This document shows, piece by piece, positions 17,289 through 24,818 of a DNA stretch of 41,297 bases (the first letter of the stretch is position 1; each line of letters opens with the position of its first letter). The stretch covers positions 1-41,297 of the forward strand of contig JAJSAC010000043.1 in the NCBI GenBank assembly GCA_024274915.1, read 5' to 3'. Both the position numbers and the translations under genes were made by a program. The notes below the pieces were generated by a model, which was not told where the DNA came from, ran no database searches, and saw only the letters and a program-made list of their open reading frames with translations. The DNA is from Thermodesulfobacteriota bacterium (lineage in GTDB: Bacteria; Thermosulfidibacterota; Thermosulfidibacteria; Thermosulfidibacterales; B14-G1).

Positions 17289-17507
17289 TCACAAAAGCTT
17301 CAACAGGTCCTCTATCTCTATCCTGGCCTGTCTCAGGATTGATTTCAGCGTGGTTTTGCTCAAATCTCCACCGTGCATGGGCACGGTCACCAAGAGATTC
17401 CCCTTCTTTAGCTGATAATGGCTCCCCTTGACTCTAACCACCCTAAAACCGGCCTTTTCCAAAGCTCTTACGACCTCTTTGGGCCTTATGGAAGGCAGCC
17501 TAGGCAT
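17289..17507 (-). CDS. hicA: HicA-type mRNA interferase toxin
   Basis: 72 residues. The dsRBD-like HicA fold is shown by VVRALEKAGFRVVRVKGSHY, with the catalytic histidine H30 in GSHYQL, then VTVPMHGGDLSKTTLKSILR. It overlaps the upstream hicB by eight bases and its stop overlaps a possible GTG start of priA. HicA cleaves mRNA independently of the ribosome and is neutralised by HicB. Length and catalytic residue are intact. Confidence 0.9.
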   Translation of the reverse strand: MPRLPSIRPKEVVRALEKAGFRVVRVKGSHYQLKKGNLLVTVPMHGGDLSKTTLKSILRQARIEIEDLLKLL

Positions 17508-17784
17508 AAGCCGAAAGGGTAAGGTCCACCCTCACATCGAAAACATCCACAACTCTTTCCCTATCTTCCGTAAGTAGAGGGTTCTCTTCCACCGGCACGG
17601 GCCTGATAACCGGCAAATTACTTTCTATTGCGGTCTCCAAATAAAGAGAAACTGCTTCCAGGAGATTGCTTTTGGCCTCCTCAACGCTGGATCCCTGGGA
17701 AGCCACATCCAGATCCAGGCAAAGGGCAACAAACATCTCCCCTTCCCTTAACACCACCCCTGTAAACCTAAAAACCTCCGACAT
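17500..17784 (-). CDS. hicB: HicB-type antitoxin
   Basis: About 94 residues from ATG 17784, after GGTAGGGGG. It shows the HicB partial RNase H fold: FTGVVLREGEMFVALCLDLD followed by VASQGSSVEEAKSNLLEAVSLYLE. The C-terminus (ENPLLTEDRERVVDVFDVRVDL) is too short to hold a ribbon-helix-helix or HTH domain, so DNA-binding autoregulation may need another element. It is first in the order hicB-hicA, the less common order, with priA right behind. Confidence 0.88.
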   Translation of the reverse strand: MSEVFRFTGVVLREGEMFVALCLDLDVASQGSSVEEAKSNLLEAVSLYLETAIESNLPVIRPVPVEENPLLTEDRERVVDVFDVRVDLTLSAYA

Positions 17785-17849
17785 GCCCCCTACCCCATTC
17801 AACCTTTTTGTGCTTTATAACATAGCAACAACCAGAGAAAAACGAAAAG

Positions 17850-18374
17850 ATGAAAAAGGCCATTTTTCTGGATAGGGACGGCACTATCATAGTGGACAAA
17901 GGATTCGTCCACAAAAAGGAGGACCTGGAGCTCCTGCCCGGGGCAGTAGAAGCCATAAAACTGGCCCGAGAAGCCGGTTTTATGGTGGTGGTGGTCACCA
18001 ACCAGTCGGGCGTGGCCCGGGGATATTTCACTGAGGAGGAGGTAAAAAACTTCAACGCCCATTTGAACCGGGTCTTGGGCCAAAGGGGTGCCCGAATAGA
18101 CGCCTTCTACTACTGTCCCCACCACCCGGAAGCCCCCATACCTACCTATCGCAAGGCCTGTTTATGCCGGAAACCCCAACCGGGGCTGATTCTCCAGGCT
18201 GCCCGGGAACTGGACATAGACCTCTCCCAATCATGGACGATAGGAGACAGCCCCCGAGACGTAGAAGCGGGGAGAAGGGCCGGCTGTAAAACCATCCTCC
18301 TGGAGAAAGGAAAAGACCTGCTCCAGGCCATAAAAGAGATCACCAAAGGGTTTGCCAAGGAAGACAGCCATTGA
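17850..18374 (+). CDS. gmhB: D-glycero-beta-D-manno-heptose-1,7-bisphosphate 7-phosphatase
   Basis: 174 residues of the HAD superfamily, subclass IIIA. Motif I is FLDRDGTII (residues 6-14), motif II VVVTNQSGVARGYF, the zinc loop has CPHHPEA and CLCRKPQPG, and motif IV is IGDSPRDVEAGRRAG. It removes the 7-phosphate in ADP-heptose synthesis. The other pathway genes (gmhA, hldE) lie 4 kb away on the opposite strand. It is divergent from hicBA with a 65-base gap. Confidence 0.93.
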   Translation: MKKAIFLDRDGTIIVDKGFVHKKEDLELLPGAVEAIKLAREAGFMVVVVTNQSGVARGYFTEEEVKNFNAHLNRVLGQRGARIDAFYYCPHHPEAPIPTYRKACLCRKPQPGLILQAARELDIDLSQSWTIGDSPRDVEAGRRAGCKTILLEKGKDLLQAIKEITKGFAKEDSH

Positions 18375-18402
18375 TACCCTATGAAAACATGGGGAGTAAA
18401 CT

Positions 18403-18774
18403 ATGAAAAGGAATAATGGAATCCTTCTACAATTGGCTCAAGAGATGCACGATGCCCTGAAAGATCTCCAATCGATCAATAATCTCGTAAATAGCCTTGC
18501 AGATTTAGAAAAAGATCCCCTCATCCTAAGGGCCGCAAGAGATGCCGCTTTCGTGGCAGTTCAGAGCGCTATCGACATGGGAAACCGCATAATTGCCACA
18601 GAAGGATACAGAAAACCAGAAACATACCGAGACACCTTTTCCGTTTTAGCGGAGACCGGACTATTGACTCCCGAACTTAGCGATAAATTAAAAGATCTAG
18701 CAGGTTTTAGAAATGCCCTGGTACATTTCTACTGGAAATTCCAGAGGGAGAGACTACTAAGGTTTCTAAAATAA
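18403..18774 (+). CDS. hepT: HepT-like HEPN toxin, C-terminus cut by an in-frame stop
   Basis: 123 residues of the DUF86/HepT family. The RNase motif RX4-6H is seen in FRNALVHFYW near residue 105. Straight after the TAA stop (18772-18774) the same frame continues for 14 more codons reading DYIALEEFLKRILE and ends at 18819, two bases before the mntA start. Those residues fit the usual HepT C-terminal helix, so the ancestor was probably about 138 residues with a GAA-to-TAA or similar nonsense change. The RNase motif precedes the break, so residual activity is possible. Partner MntA follows directly. Confidence 0.8.
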   Translation: MKRNNGILLQLAQEMHDALKDLQSINNLVNSLADLEKDPLILRAARDAAFVAVQSAIDMGNRIIATEGYRKPETYRDTFSVLAETGLLTPELSDKLKDLAGFRNALVHFYWKFQRERLLRFLK

Positions 18775-18821
18775 GACTACATCGCCCTTGAGGAATTTCT
18801 TAAAAGAATATTGGAGTAACA

Positions 18822-19265
18822 ATGGACGAGAAGCTATACAGAGTGGACGACCCAAACCAGCTATTTAAGGTCTGCTTTGAGTTCTTCCAGAAATTGAGAC
18901 CGGAGGCCATCGCCGTGTATCTCCACGGATCCATGATACGGGAAGGTACAGGGCACGATCTGGACGTTGCAGTATTTGGCCATGAAAATATGGACGAGTT
19001 ACGCCTGGGATCCCAGCTGGAAGAATGGCTCCTTTCGAAAGGAATAAATGTCCCCGTGGACCTAAAGATAATGGACAACGCGCCCATATGGGCCCAGTTC
19101 CAGGTCATAAAAGAGGGCAGAAAGGTTTATCAGAAGAGCCCAAAAGAGGCTGCAGACCTGGAGTTCTGGATCATCACCCGTTATCTGGACTTCAAACCCG
19201 TCATAGAGGAATACGATAGAGAAGCCAGGAAACGAATTCTCCAAACCCTATCAAAGCGGTCTTGA
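18822..19265 (+). CDS. mntA: MntA-like minimal nucleotidyltransferase antitoxin
   Basis: 147 residues. The nucleotidyltransferase motif GSMIREGTGHDLDVAVFG (GS-x10-DxD) is near residue 37, with a third acidic residue in PVDLKIMD. MntA-type antitoxins add AMP units to a tyrosine of HepT next to its RNase motif and block it. The HEPN partner is directly upstream (18403-18774), in the common hepT-mntA order. The gene looks intact. Confidence 0.85.
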   Translation: MDEKLYRVDDPNQLFKVCFEFFQKLRPEAIAVYLHGSMIREGTGHDLDVAVFGHENMDELRLGSQLEEWLLSKGINVPVDLKIMDNAPIWAQFQVIKEGRKVYQKSPKEAADLEFWIITRYLDFKPVIEEYDREARKRILQTLSKRS

Positions 19266-19456
19266 ATTCTCTCTCCAAAGAAGGAAAATGTATACATAAC
19301 CCAAATGGGGCAAACAGGAGCATTGATTATGAAGAACGGGGTAGCCGTAGTCGATAAAAACTACTCCCCTCTGTTGAAAGAGATCAAAGAGAAAATAGCA
19401 GAGCTTAAACCATGGAAGGTAATTGTCTTTGGCTCTGCGGCCAAGGGAACTCTCAC

Positions 19457-19700
19457 CAGGACTTCCCCCAGTTTTACTCTTATGGGTCAGGGCGGGGCGT
19501 TCCGACCGCAGAGATGATAGCTCATAGTTCATAGCTCGTAGTTCATGGTTTATAGCTCACAGTTGCTATCAGCCATGAGCCATCAGCTATCAGCCATGGG
19601 CAAGGGAGGAATGCCCCGCCCTTTCACTTGTCGGAAAGAAAAAATCCAGGATTCTGAACATGATGCCTTTACCAGGAAGGGATTTTTGGGGGAAGTCCAG
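19457..19700. mobile_element. 244-bp MITE-like inverted-repeat element, copy 1
   Basis: Begins CAGGACTTCCCCCA and ends with its reverse complement (one mismatch pair at the second base). It is flanked by 9-bp direct repeats AACTCTCAC (19448-19456 and 19701-19709). An inner inverted repeat GGGCGGGGCGTTCC / GGAATGCCCCGCCC lies further in. No transposase is encoded, so it must be mobilised in trans. Its core, 19513-19596, is a palindromic array of 7-bp units. It interrupts a nucleotidyltransferase gene. Confidence 0.9.
19515..19599. repeat. palindromic heptad array in the element core
   Basis: Seven tandem 7-bp units on the plus strand with consensus TCATAGC (for example TGATAGC, TCATAGT) are followed by five units of the same kind on the minus strand (TGATAGC, TGATGGC, TCATGGC). 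The two halves could fold as a hairpin. The array fills the part of copy 1 that differs from copy 2. Confidence 0.8.
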
Positions 19701-19934
19701 AACTCTCACACAAGATAGCGATATTGATATCGTGGTAATTCTGGACAAGTCCGGCATTTCAAAAGACTATTCAGAAGTCCTGAGGAACAAAGCCTCCGTA
19801 TCCAGAGTTCTCAGGAACATTCGCAAAAAAGTCCCAATAGATCTCCTGGTCTATACAAGGGAAGAATGGGAGGCACTCAAAAACAGCGGTAGCACCTTCC
19901 ATATAGAAATCGAAAGAGAGGGCTATGTGCTCTT

Positions 19935-20341
19935 ATGAAAAGAGCCACTCTCGCATGGCTGGAGCTAGCCAATAGGGACCTGAAGGCAGCTATCAAACTG
20001 GCTGAAGACGAGCACTTGGCAGGTCTCGCCTTGTTCCACTGCCAGCAATGCGTAGAAAAGTGTCTGAAGGCCATTCTAGAAGAACAAGGATTGAAGCCTC
20101 CTCGGGTACACAGCATCCATAGGTTAAGTACAATAGTCCAGGAAAAGACAGGAGTGGTCCCCCTCTTAAGCGACGAGGAAATGGACCTAATAGACAACAT
20201 CTATACGGACACCGGTATCCCGGCAGCTTTGGCCTATTGCCCTCCGGCTCCCCCACCCAAAAGCAAGCCTTAGAGGTAGCAACTATAGCTCAAAGAGTGC
20301 TAAACACGACCCTCAATCTGCTCCAAAAGCGGCAAGCCTAG
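19935..20341 (+). pseudogene. HEPN-domain toxin gene with a one-base deletion
   Basis: HEPN protein of the family paired with minimal nucleotidyltransferases (LELANRDLKAAIKLAEDEHL, ALFHCQQCVEKCLKAIL, HSIHRLSTIV). After DNIYTDT (about 20211) the frame reads into an unrelated proline-rich tail and stops at 20273. The neighbouring frame continues the family pattern, RYPGSFGLLPSGSPT then ALEVATIAQRVLNTTLNLL, to a stop at 20341. One lost base near 20211-20213 explains this. It starts within the nucleotidyltransferase stop (ATGA). Both partners of the pair are thus broken, though a sequencing slip cannot be excluded. Confidence 0.75.
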
Positions 20342-21441
20342 CCTCCCTCCAGCCTAGCCAGAAACTCCTCCAGGGCCGTTACCACCATCTCCGTGCTTAG
20401 ATCCTCCATGCAGGCGTAATGGTAGGGACAGGGAGGAACGGTGCCAAAACGGGTGCAGGGAGAACATGGAAGATCCAGCTTGACCACCAGATCCCCCTCT
20501 CCCCGGGGTGCCCACTTCTCCACTATACCTGGGCCAAAGAGGGAAAGGACGGGCATATCCATGAGGGCCGCCAGATGCATGATCCCGGAGTCGGCCGTCA
20601 CCAGGGCCTTACAGCGAGCCAAAATATCGGCCGTCTTCTTCAAAGAACCAGACCCCGTGGCATCCATAGCCCTCCCCAGAGGCAGGGAAGAAACAATAAA
20701 CTCCCCCTCCTCCTTCTCCCCTGGCCCGCCCACCACCACCACCTTCAGCCCCTTGCCCACCAGAAATCTGGCCACCTCCAGGTACCGCTCCTTTCCCCAC
20801 CTTCTGGAGGGATGGGAGGCCCCGGGGAAGATAGCTATGGAAAGAGGATCGGTACGGGAGACGGAAGACAGAGTACGGGAAACAAAGAGGGGAAGCCTCA
20901 CATCCCACCAGAAAGGCGGTTCCACCCAGGGCTCCAGAAGCCTCATGAAGGCCTGGGCCTCATACTCCATCTGGGCATAATCCACGGGTCTGTTGAAACA
21001 CCTGGCCCTCGCATTGGTGCCAAAACCCACCCGAAAACGGGCCTTCACCAGTCTGGCCACCAGGGCAGAGAGGCCATACCACTGCTCAGTATCCACCACC
21101 ACATCAAAGGAGGTTCCCAGCACGGCCAGCAGATGGGCGGGCTCGGTGTAGCAAAGGCCTCGGCAGGGAAAGGGCAAGAGATAAAAGGCCTGGGCGTTTC
21201 GGGGCTCGGCCAGCACCCAAAACTCAGCCTGGGGATGGACCTTCCTGAAGGCCCCCAGAAAGGGGAGCAAGAGGAGAGCATCACCTAGGCCCCCTGGACG
21301 AATAACCAGGACTCTTTTCACCTCTTCCGGGGCCTCCCTGGAAGGCAAGGGGGGAAGAAACCTCAAAAGGGGCCTGGCCACCCTGTTATCGAACACCTTT
21401 AAATGAGAAGACCGGGAACCGGGGATGGAAAACCCTTTCAT
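20338..21441 (-). CDS. glycosyltransferase family 9 (heptosyltransferase-like)
   Basis: 367 residues with two Rossmann domains. N-terminal domain: VLVIRPGGLGDALLLLPFL. C-terminal domain: IAIFPGASHPSRRWGKERYL, VVVGGPGEKEEGEF and the nucleotide-sugar site ADSGIMHLAALMDMPVLSLF. Near the end a cysteine-rich stretch (LPCSPCTRFG, PPCPYHYAC) is common in WaaF-like enzymes. It follows hldE and gmhA in one operon (ATGA overlap with gmhA), so ADP-heptose is the likely donor and LPS core the acceptor (inference). The inter-domain linker (about residues 185-197) is encoded by a heptad array. Confidence 0.9.
   Translation of the reverse strand: MKGFSIPGSRSSHLKVFDNRVARPLLRFLPPLPSREAPEEVKRVLVIRPGGLGDALLLLPFLGAFRKVHPQAEFWVLAEPRNAQAFYLLPFPCRGLCYTEPAHLLAVLGTSFDVVVDTEQWYGLSALVARLVKARFRVGFGTNARARCFNRPVDYAQMEYEAQAFMRLLEPWVEPPFWWDVRLPLFVSRTLSSVSRTDPLSIAIFPGASHPSRRWGKERYLEVARFLVGKGLKVVVVGGPGEKEEGEFIVSSLPLGRAMDATGSGSLKKTADILARCKALVTADSGIMHLAALMDMPVLSLFGPGIVEKWAPRGEGDLVVKLDLPCSPCTRFGTVPPCPYHYACMEDLSTEMVVTALEEFLARLEGG
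20853..20887 (+). repeat. heptad array (GACNGGA type) inside the GT9 gene
   Basis: Five 7-bp units on the plus strand, TACGGGA, GACGGAA, GACAGAG, TACGGGA and AACAAAG, in the same phase. They encode part of the linker between the two GT9 domains on the minus strand (SRTLSSVSRT). They match the arrays at 25660, 26110 and 26311 in type. Confidence 0.65.
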
Positions 21442-22007
21442 CCCTCCCCTTCCACCCTCATCTTCACAGCAGCTGCCACGGTATGGAGGATAAAATCATG
21501 GGCCTCCTGGACCCTGGGAGTGCTGGAGGACGGCACCCTAATCTCCAGATCCACCCCCATCCTGAGACCATCTCCTCCTGTCAAAGCTGCCGTCACCAAC
21601 CCCTTGTCCCTGGCCACCTCCAAGGCCTTCAACACATTGGGAGAAGATCCGCTTGTGGTTATCCCCAAGGCCATGTCCCCGGGACGACCCAACACTTCAA
21701 CCTGCCGGGAAAAGACCCCTTCGTATCCGAAGTCATTGGCCAGGGCCGTCAAAAGAAAGGCGTCAGTGGTGAGGGCCAGGGCAGGGTAATGGAGGACATC
21801 TCCCTTCACCAACCTTCCCACCAGTTCCGAGGCAAAATGCTGAGCCGAGGCAGCCGAGCCTCCGTTACCGAAAGCCAACACCTTGCCCCCTCTCCCCAGA
21901 ACCCGCCCCATGGCCTCGGCCAGGGCTTCCATCTCCTCAAAAAGGGGCGGTAAAACCTCCATTAGGGCCAGATGATCCCTCCACTCTCTTTCAATGAATT
22001 CCCGCAT
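21438..22007 (-). CDS. gmhA: D-sedoheptulose 7-phosphate isomerase
   Basis: 189 residues with one SIS domain. Sugar-phosphate sites are FGNGGSAASAQHFASELVGR and GITTSGSSPNVLKALEVA; the C-terminus has VQEAHDFILHTVAAAV with the catalytic histidine region. It converts sedoheptulose 7-phosphate into D-glycero-D-manno-heptose 7-phosphate, the first step to ADP-heptose. Overlaps hldE by 17 bases upstream and the GT9 gene by four bases downstream. Confidence 0.95.
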   Translation of the reverse strand: MREFIEREWRDHLALMEVLPPLFEEMEALAEAMGRVLGRGGKVLAFGNGGSAASAQHFASELVGRLVKGDVLHYPALALTTDAFLLTALANDFGYEGVFSRQVEVLGRPGDMALGITTSGSSPNVLKALEVARDKGLVTAALTGGDGLRMGVDLEIRVPSSSTPRVQEAHDFILHTVAAAVKMRVEGEG

Positions 22008-23376
22008 TTTTTATCCTCTCTATAACCCTGGTGGTGGAGTACCCCTCCTTCAGAGGGACCAGGACCACCCTCTCAACCAAATCCCGACCCACCACCTCAT
22101 CCAGCCTGTAGTCGCTCCCCTTCACCAACACATGGGGCTTAAGAAGGGAAATTACCTCGTAAGGTGTATCCTCTTCAAAGACAGTGACAAAGTCCACAAA
22201 CTCCAGGCCCGCCAAGAGCATGGCCCTCTCCTCCTGGGTGAATATGGGCCTGTCCGGTCCTTTGAGCCTCCTCACCGACTCGTCACTATTTATGGCCACC
22301 ACAAGCACATCCCCCTGGGCCCGGGCCTGACGTAAAAGGTCCAGATGGCCAGGATGGAGAACATCGAAACACCCATTGGTAAAGACAATACTCTTGCCCC
22401 TTGCCTTCAAAGCATCCAGGATCCCCCTCAACACCCTGGCGGAGAAGACCTTTCCTTGCCCCAGCAAGGCCCTCTCCACTTCCTCCCGGTAGACCACGGC
22501 GGTGCCCACCTTCTCCACTGCCAGGCCCGCTGCCAAGTTGGCCAGGGAAACAGCCTCCTCCACGGAAACTCCCTCTCCCAGGAACACCCCCAGTGCTGCC
22601 AGCACCGTATCCCCTGCCCCCGTCACATCATACACCTCCCGGGCCCGGCCGGCGAAATCCCTCCTTTCACCATCCCGGGAGAAGAGGACCATTCCCTCGG
22701 CACCCAAGGTCACCAGCGTCCAGTGGCACCCTGTGGCAGTAAAAATCCTCTCCACGCCCTCCTCAAGGGGAGAGGCCAGGGCCAGGGCCTCTCTCCTGTT
22801 GGGCTTCACCAAATAAGCCCCACGATAGAGGGAATAGTCCTCTCCCTTGGGATCAACCAGAACGGGCACCTGGGGAAACCTCCCCGCGATCTTCTCCACC
22901 AAACCCGGCACAACCACACCCTTCCTGTAATCCGAAATCAGAATAGCCTGAAAAGGCCCGGCAACTTCCAATCTTGCCAAAAGCTCATCCACAAACCCTT
23001 GGGCAATGGCTCCCCCCTCCTCCCTGTCCAGCCGGAGAAGCTGTTGTCGGGTGGGTAAAGCCAGGACACGGGTCTTTAAGGTGGTGGGTCTGGATTCATC
23101 CACCACCACTCCCGAGAGATTCACCCCCACCTCTTCTGCCATATCCACCAGGACCTTCCCCTGAGCATCCTCCCCCACCGCCCCAAAAAGAACCACATCG
23201 GCCCCCAAAACCCGCACATTGGCCGCCACATTGGCCGCCCCACCAAGGAGGTAATACCTGGACTCCACCCGGGCCACGGGTACAGGCGCCTCAGGAGATA
23301 TTCTCTCGGGGGTCCCCAGGACATACTCATCCAGGATCAAATCCCCCACAACTGCCAGGCGAGCTGAGTTCGCCAT
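21991..23376 (-). CDS. hldE: bifunctional heptose 7-phosphate kinase / heptose 1-phosphate adenylyltransferase
   Basis: 461 residues. The N-terminal ribokinase (PfkB) domain (about 1-310) shows LGGAANVAANVRVLGADV and the catalytic DVTGAGDTVLAALGVFL. The C-terminal adenylyltransferase domain (about 325-461) shows FTNGCFDVLHPGHLDLLRQA (HxGH) and VKGSDYRLDEVVG. Start ATG follows GGGGAGGG. With gmhA and gmhB it makes ADP-D-glycero-D-manno-heptose for LPS. No hldD-like epimerase is seen in the window. Confidence 0.96.
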   Translation of the reverse strand: MANSARLAVVGDLILDEYVLGTPERISPEAPVPVARVESRYYLLGGAANVAANVRVLGADVVLFGAVGEDAQGKVLVDMAEEVGVNLSGVVVDESRPTTLKTRVLALPTRQQLLRLDREEGGAIAQGFVDELLARLEVAGPFQAILISDYRKGVVVPGLVEKIAGRFPQVPVLVDPKGEDYSLYRGAYLVKPNRREALALASPLEEGVERIFTATGCHWTLVTLGAEGMVLFSRDGERRDFAGRAREVYDVTGAGDTVLAALGVFLGEGVSVEEAVSLANLAAGLAVEKVGTAVVYREEVERALLGQGKVFSARVLRGILDALKARGKSIVFTNGCFDVLHPGHLDLLRQARAQGDVLVVAINSDESVRRLKGPDRPIFTQEERAMLLAGLEFVDFVTVFEEDTPYEVISLLKPHVLVKGSDYRLDEVVGRDLVERVVLVPLKEGYSTTRVIERIKNAGIH

Positions 23377-23445
23377 CTTCCCTCCCCTTGCAACCAGACA
23401 TCAAAAACTTTAGAAGATTTTGATAAAGTTATAAAGGAGACTTTT

Positions 23446-24300
23446 GTGAATCTCAAAATTAAAGACTTAAAAAGCCTTCTAAGGATACACCACTGGTTCA
23501 AAAATATCCTCATCTTCGCCGTTCCCTTCTTTGCAGGGCAACTTCTACAACCCAAAATCCTGGGGACCACCCTACTGGCCTTCATCTCCTTCTCCTTAGC
23601 CGCCAGCGCCATGTACATCTTCAACGACCTCATGGACGTGGAGCTGGACAGACAACACCCCTCAAAAAAGCACCGCCTTCTGGCTCAAGGTAAGGTGACA
23701 AAGGGAGAAGGCGTAAAGCTTGCCGTCTCTCTAACCATTCCCTCCCTCCTTTTAGCCTTCTTTTTACCCAGAAAATTCCTTTTTATCCTCATCCTATATA
23801 TTGCTTTTAGCAGCATCTACTCCCTGGGCTTAAAAAAGGTGATCCTCCTCGACATATTCCTGGTGGCCATTGGCTATCTGCTAAGGGTGTTAGCCGGAGA
23901 AGGGGCCACAGGCATCCCTGCCTCCTCCTGGCTACTCATCACCGTATTTCTCATGGCCCTCCTCATATCCTTAGGAAAAAGGCGGGTGGAACTCTCCACC
24001 CTCGGCCTGGAGGCCTCGAACCATAGACCAACCCTCACCAACTATTCCCTGGACTTCCTCGACCAAGCCCTCCTTCTCACCTCAGCTTCAGCCCTCATAA
24101 CCTATGTCCTTTACACAGTAGAAAGAGGCCAGGGGCTGGCTTTTACAGCCATACCAGCCATTTACGGCATCCTTCGATACCTCCAGCTCTTGAGAGAAGA
24201 CAAAGGCAGCGACCCCATAAAAACCTTCTTCAAGGACCCCCATCTTTTGATCTCCGGTGCCATCCTACTGGGAGCCATTTTTGTTAGAATATATCTATAG
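23446..24300 (+). CDS. UbiA-family prenyltransferase, decaprenyl-phosphate phosphoribosyltransferase type
   Basis: 284 residues, multi-pass membrane protein. The first aspartate-rich motif NDLMDVELDRQHPSKKHRL (NDxxDxxxD) near residue 62 and the N-terminal LRIHHWFKNILIFAVPFFAG match the subgroup that transfers phosphoribose to polyprenyl phosphate (as in arabinose/ribose-containing polysaccharide synthesis), rather than quinone-synthesis UbiA. The start is GTG after AAAGGAG. Second motif region: IPASSWLLITVFLMALLISL with GKRRVE. Its place beside the polysaccharide locus fits a role in lipid-linked sugar precursors (inference). Confidence 0.85.
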   Translation: MNLKIKDLKSLLRIHHWFKNILIFAVPFFAGQLLQPKILGTTLLAFISFSLAASAMYIFNDLMDVELDRQHPSKKHRLLAQGKVTKGEGVKLAVSLTIPSLLLAFFLPRKFLFILILYIAFSSIYSLGLKKVILLDIFLVAIGYLLRVLAGEGATGIPASSWLLITVFLMALLISLGKRRVELSTLGLEASNHRPTLTNYSLDFLDQALLLTSASALITYVLYTVERGQGLAFTAIPAIYGILRYLQLLREDKGSDPIKTFFKDPHLLISGAILLGAIFVRIYL

Positions 24301-24320
24301 CCATTTGCCGCCTGGATAGC

Positions 24321-24564
24321 CAGGACTTCCCCCAGTTTTACCCTTAGGGATAAGGGCGGGGCGTTCCGAGCGCAGATCCATATTTGAGGCGCCCAGAGAC
24401 CAAGTTACGAAAAACCAAGTCTTTGGCGATTACAAGCCAGGCTCCCATGCGCCGATTATATGGGCAAGGGAGGGATGCCCCGCCCTTTCACTTGTTGGAA
24501 AGAAAAAATCCAGGATTCTGAACATGATGCCTTTACCAGGAAGGGAATTTTGGGGGAAGTCCTG
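24321..24564. mobile_element. 244-bp MITE-like inverted-repeat element, copy 2
   Basis: Same ends as copy 1 (CAGGACTTCCCCCA and its exact reverse complement), same length, and 9-bp direct repeats CTGGATAGC at 24312-24320 and 24565-24573. The outer 56 bp on the left and about 103 bp on the right match copy 1 closely without gaps. The 84-bp core (24377-24460) is unrelated to the core of copy 1. It lies between the UbiA-family gene and wzm and disrupts no gene I can recognise. Confidence 0.88.
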
Positions 24565-24669
24565 CTGGATAGCCCGTTGACCCTCAGAAAAGTGGCCATA
24601 TAATCCAAACTAGGATATAGCCAACTCTCCGGGTCACCAGACCCGAGAAGCCGGAGGTGTGAGCTTTTC

Positions 24670-24747
24670 ATGAGACCCATTGCCAGAAAATGGCTCCAGC
24701 AGGCAGAAGCCGATTCCCGAATGAAGAGGACGCCCAGAGATGCCTAA
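24670..24747 (+). pseudogene. possible HEPN gene remnant
   Basis: A 25-codon frame starting MRPIARKWLQQAEADSRMK resembles the start of HEPN proteins (pattern xxWLxQAExDL) and then breaks off. It lies between element copy 2 and wzm in a 518-base gap that otherwise holds only the element and a small CGGGTC/GACCCG hairpin at 24630-24645. Evidence is a short motif only. Confidence 0.35.
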
Positions 24748-24818
24748 ACTGTGCCGAATCCATAATCCTATTGTGGGGATAAAAACCATAATGCAACATG
24801 CCATAAGGCTGGCCTGAC

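Larger units (their letters stand above)
19329..19938 (+). pseudogene. nucleotidyltransferase gene split by a 244-bp inverted-repeat element
   Basis: The first part (19329-19456) encodes an N-terminus ending KVIVFGSAAKGTLT; the second part (19710-19938) continues TQDSDIDIVVILDKSG to REGYVLL. Removing the inserted element and one copy of the 9-bp duplication AACTCTCAC joins the two in frame and rebuilds a 118-codon minimal nucleotidyltransferase with an intact GS-x9-DxD site. The start after CAGGAG is ATG 19329. As it stands the product stops inside the element. The HEPN partner at 19935 overlaps its stop by ATGA. Confidence 0.85.

Noticed and set aside
20419-21288. 289-residue plus-strand open frame opposite the GT9 gene
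   Set aside because: Low-complexity His/Gly/Gln-rich antisense shadow without family motifs.
19457-24564. A CRISPR array or CRISPR-like repeats
   Set aside because: The two long repeats are single copies 4.6 kb apart with target duplications, and the heptads have no spacers; no cas gene is seen.
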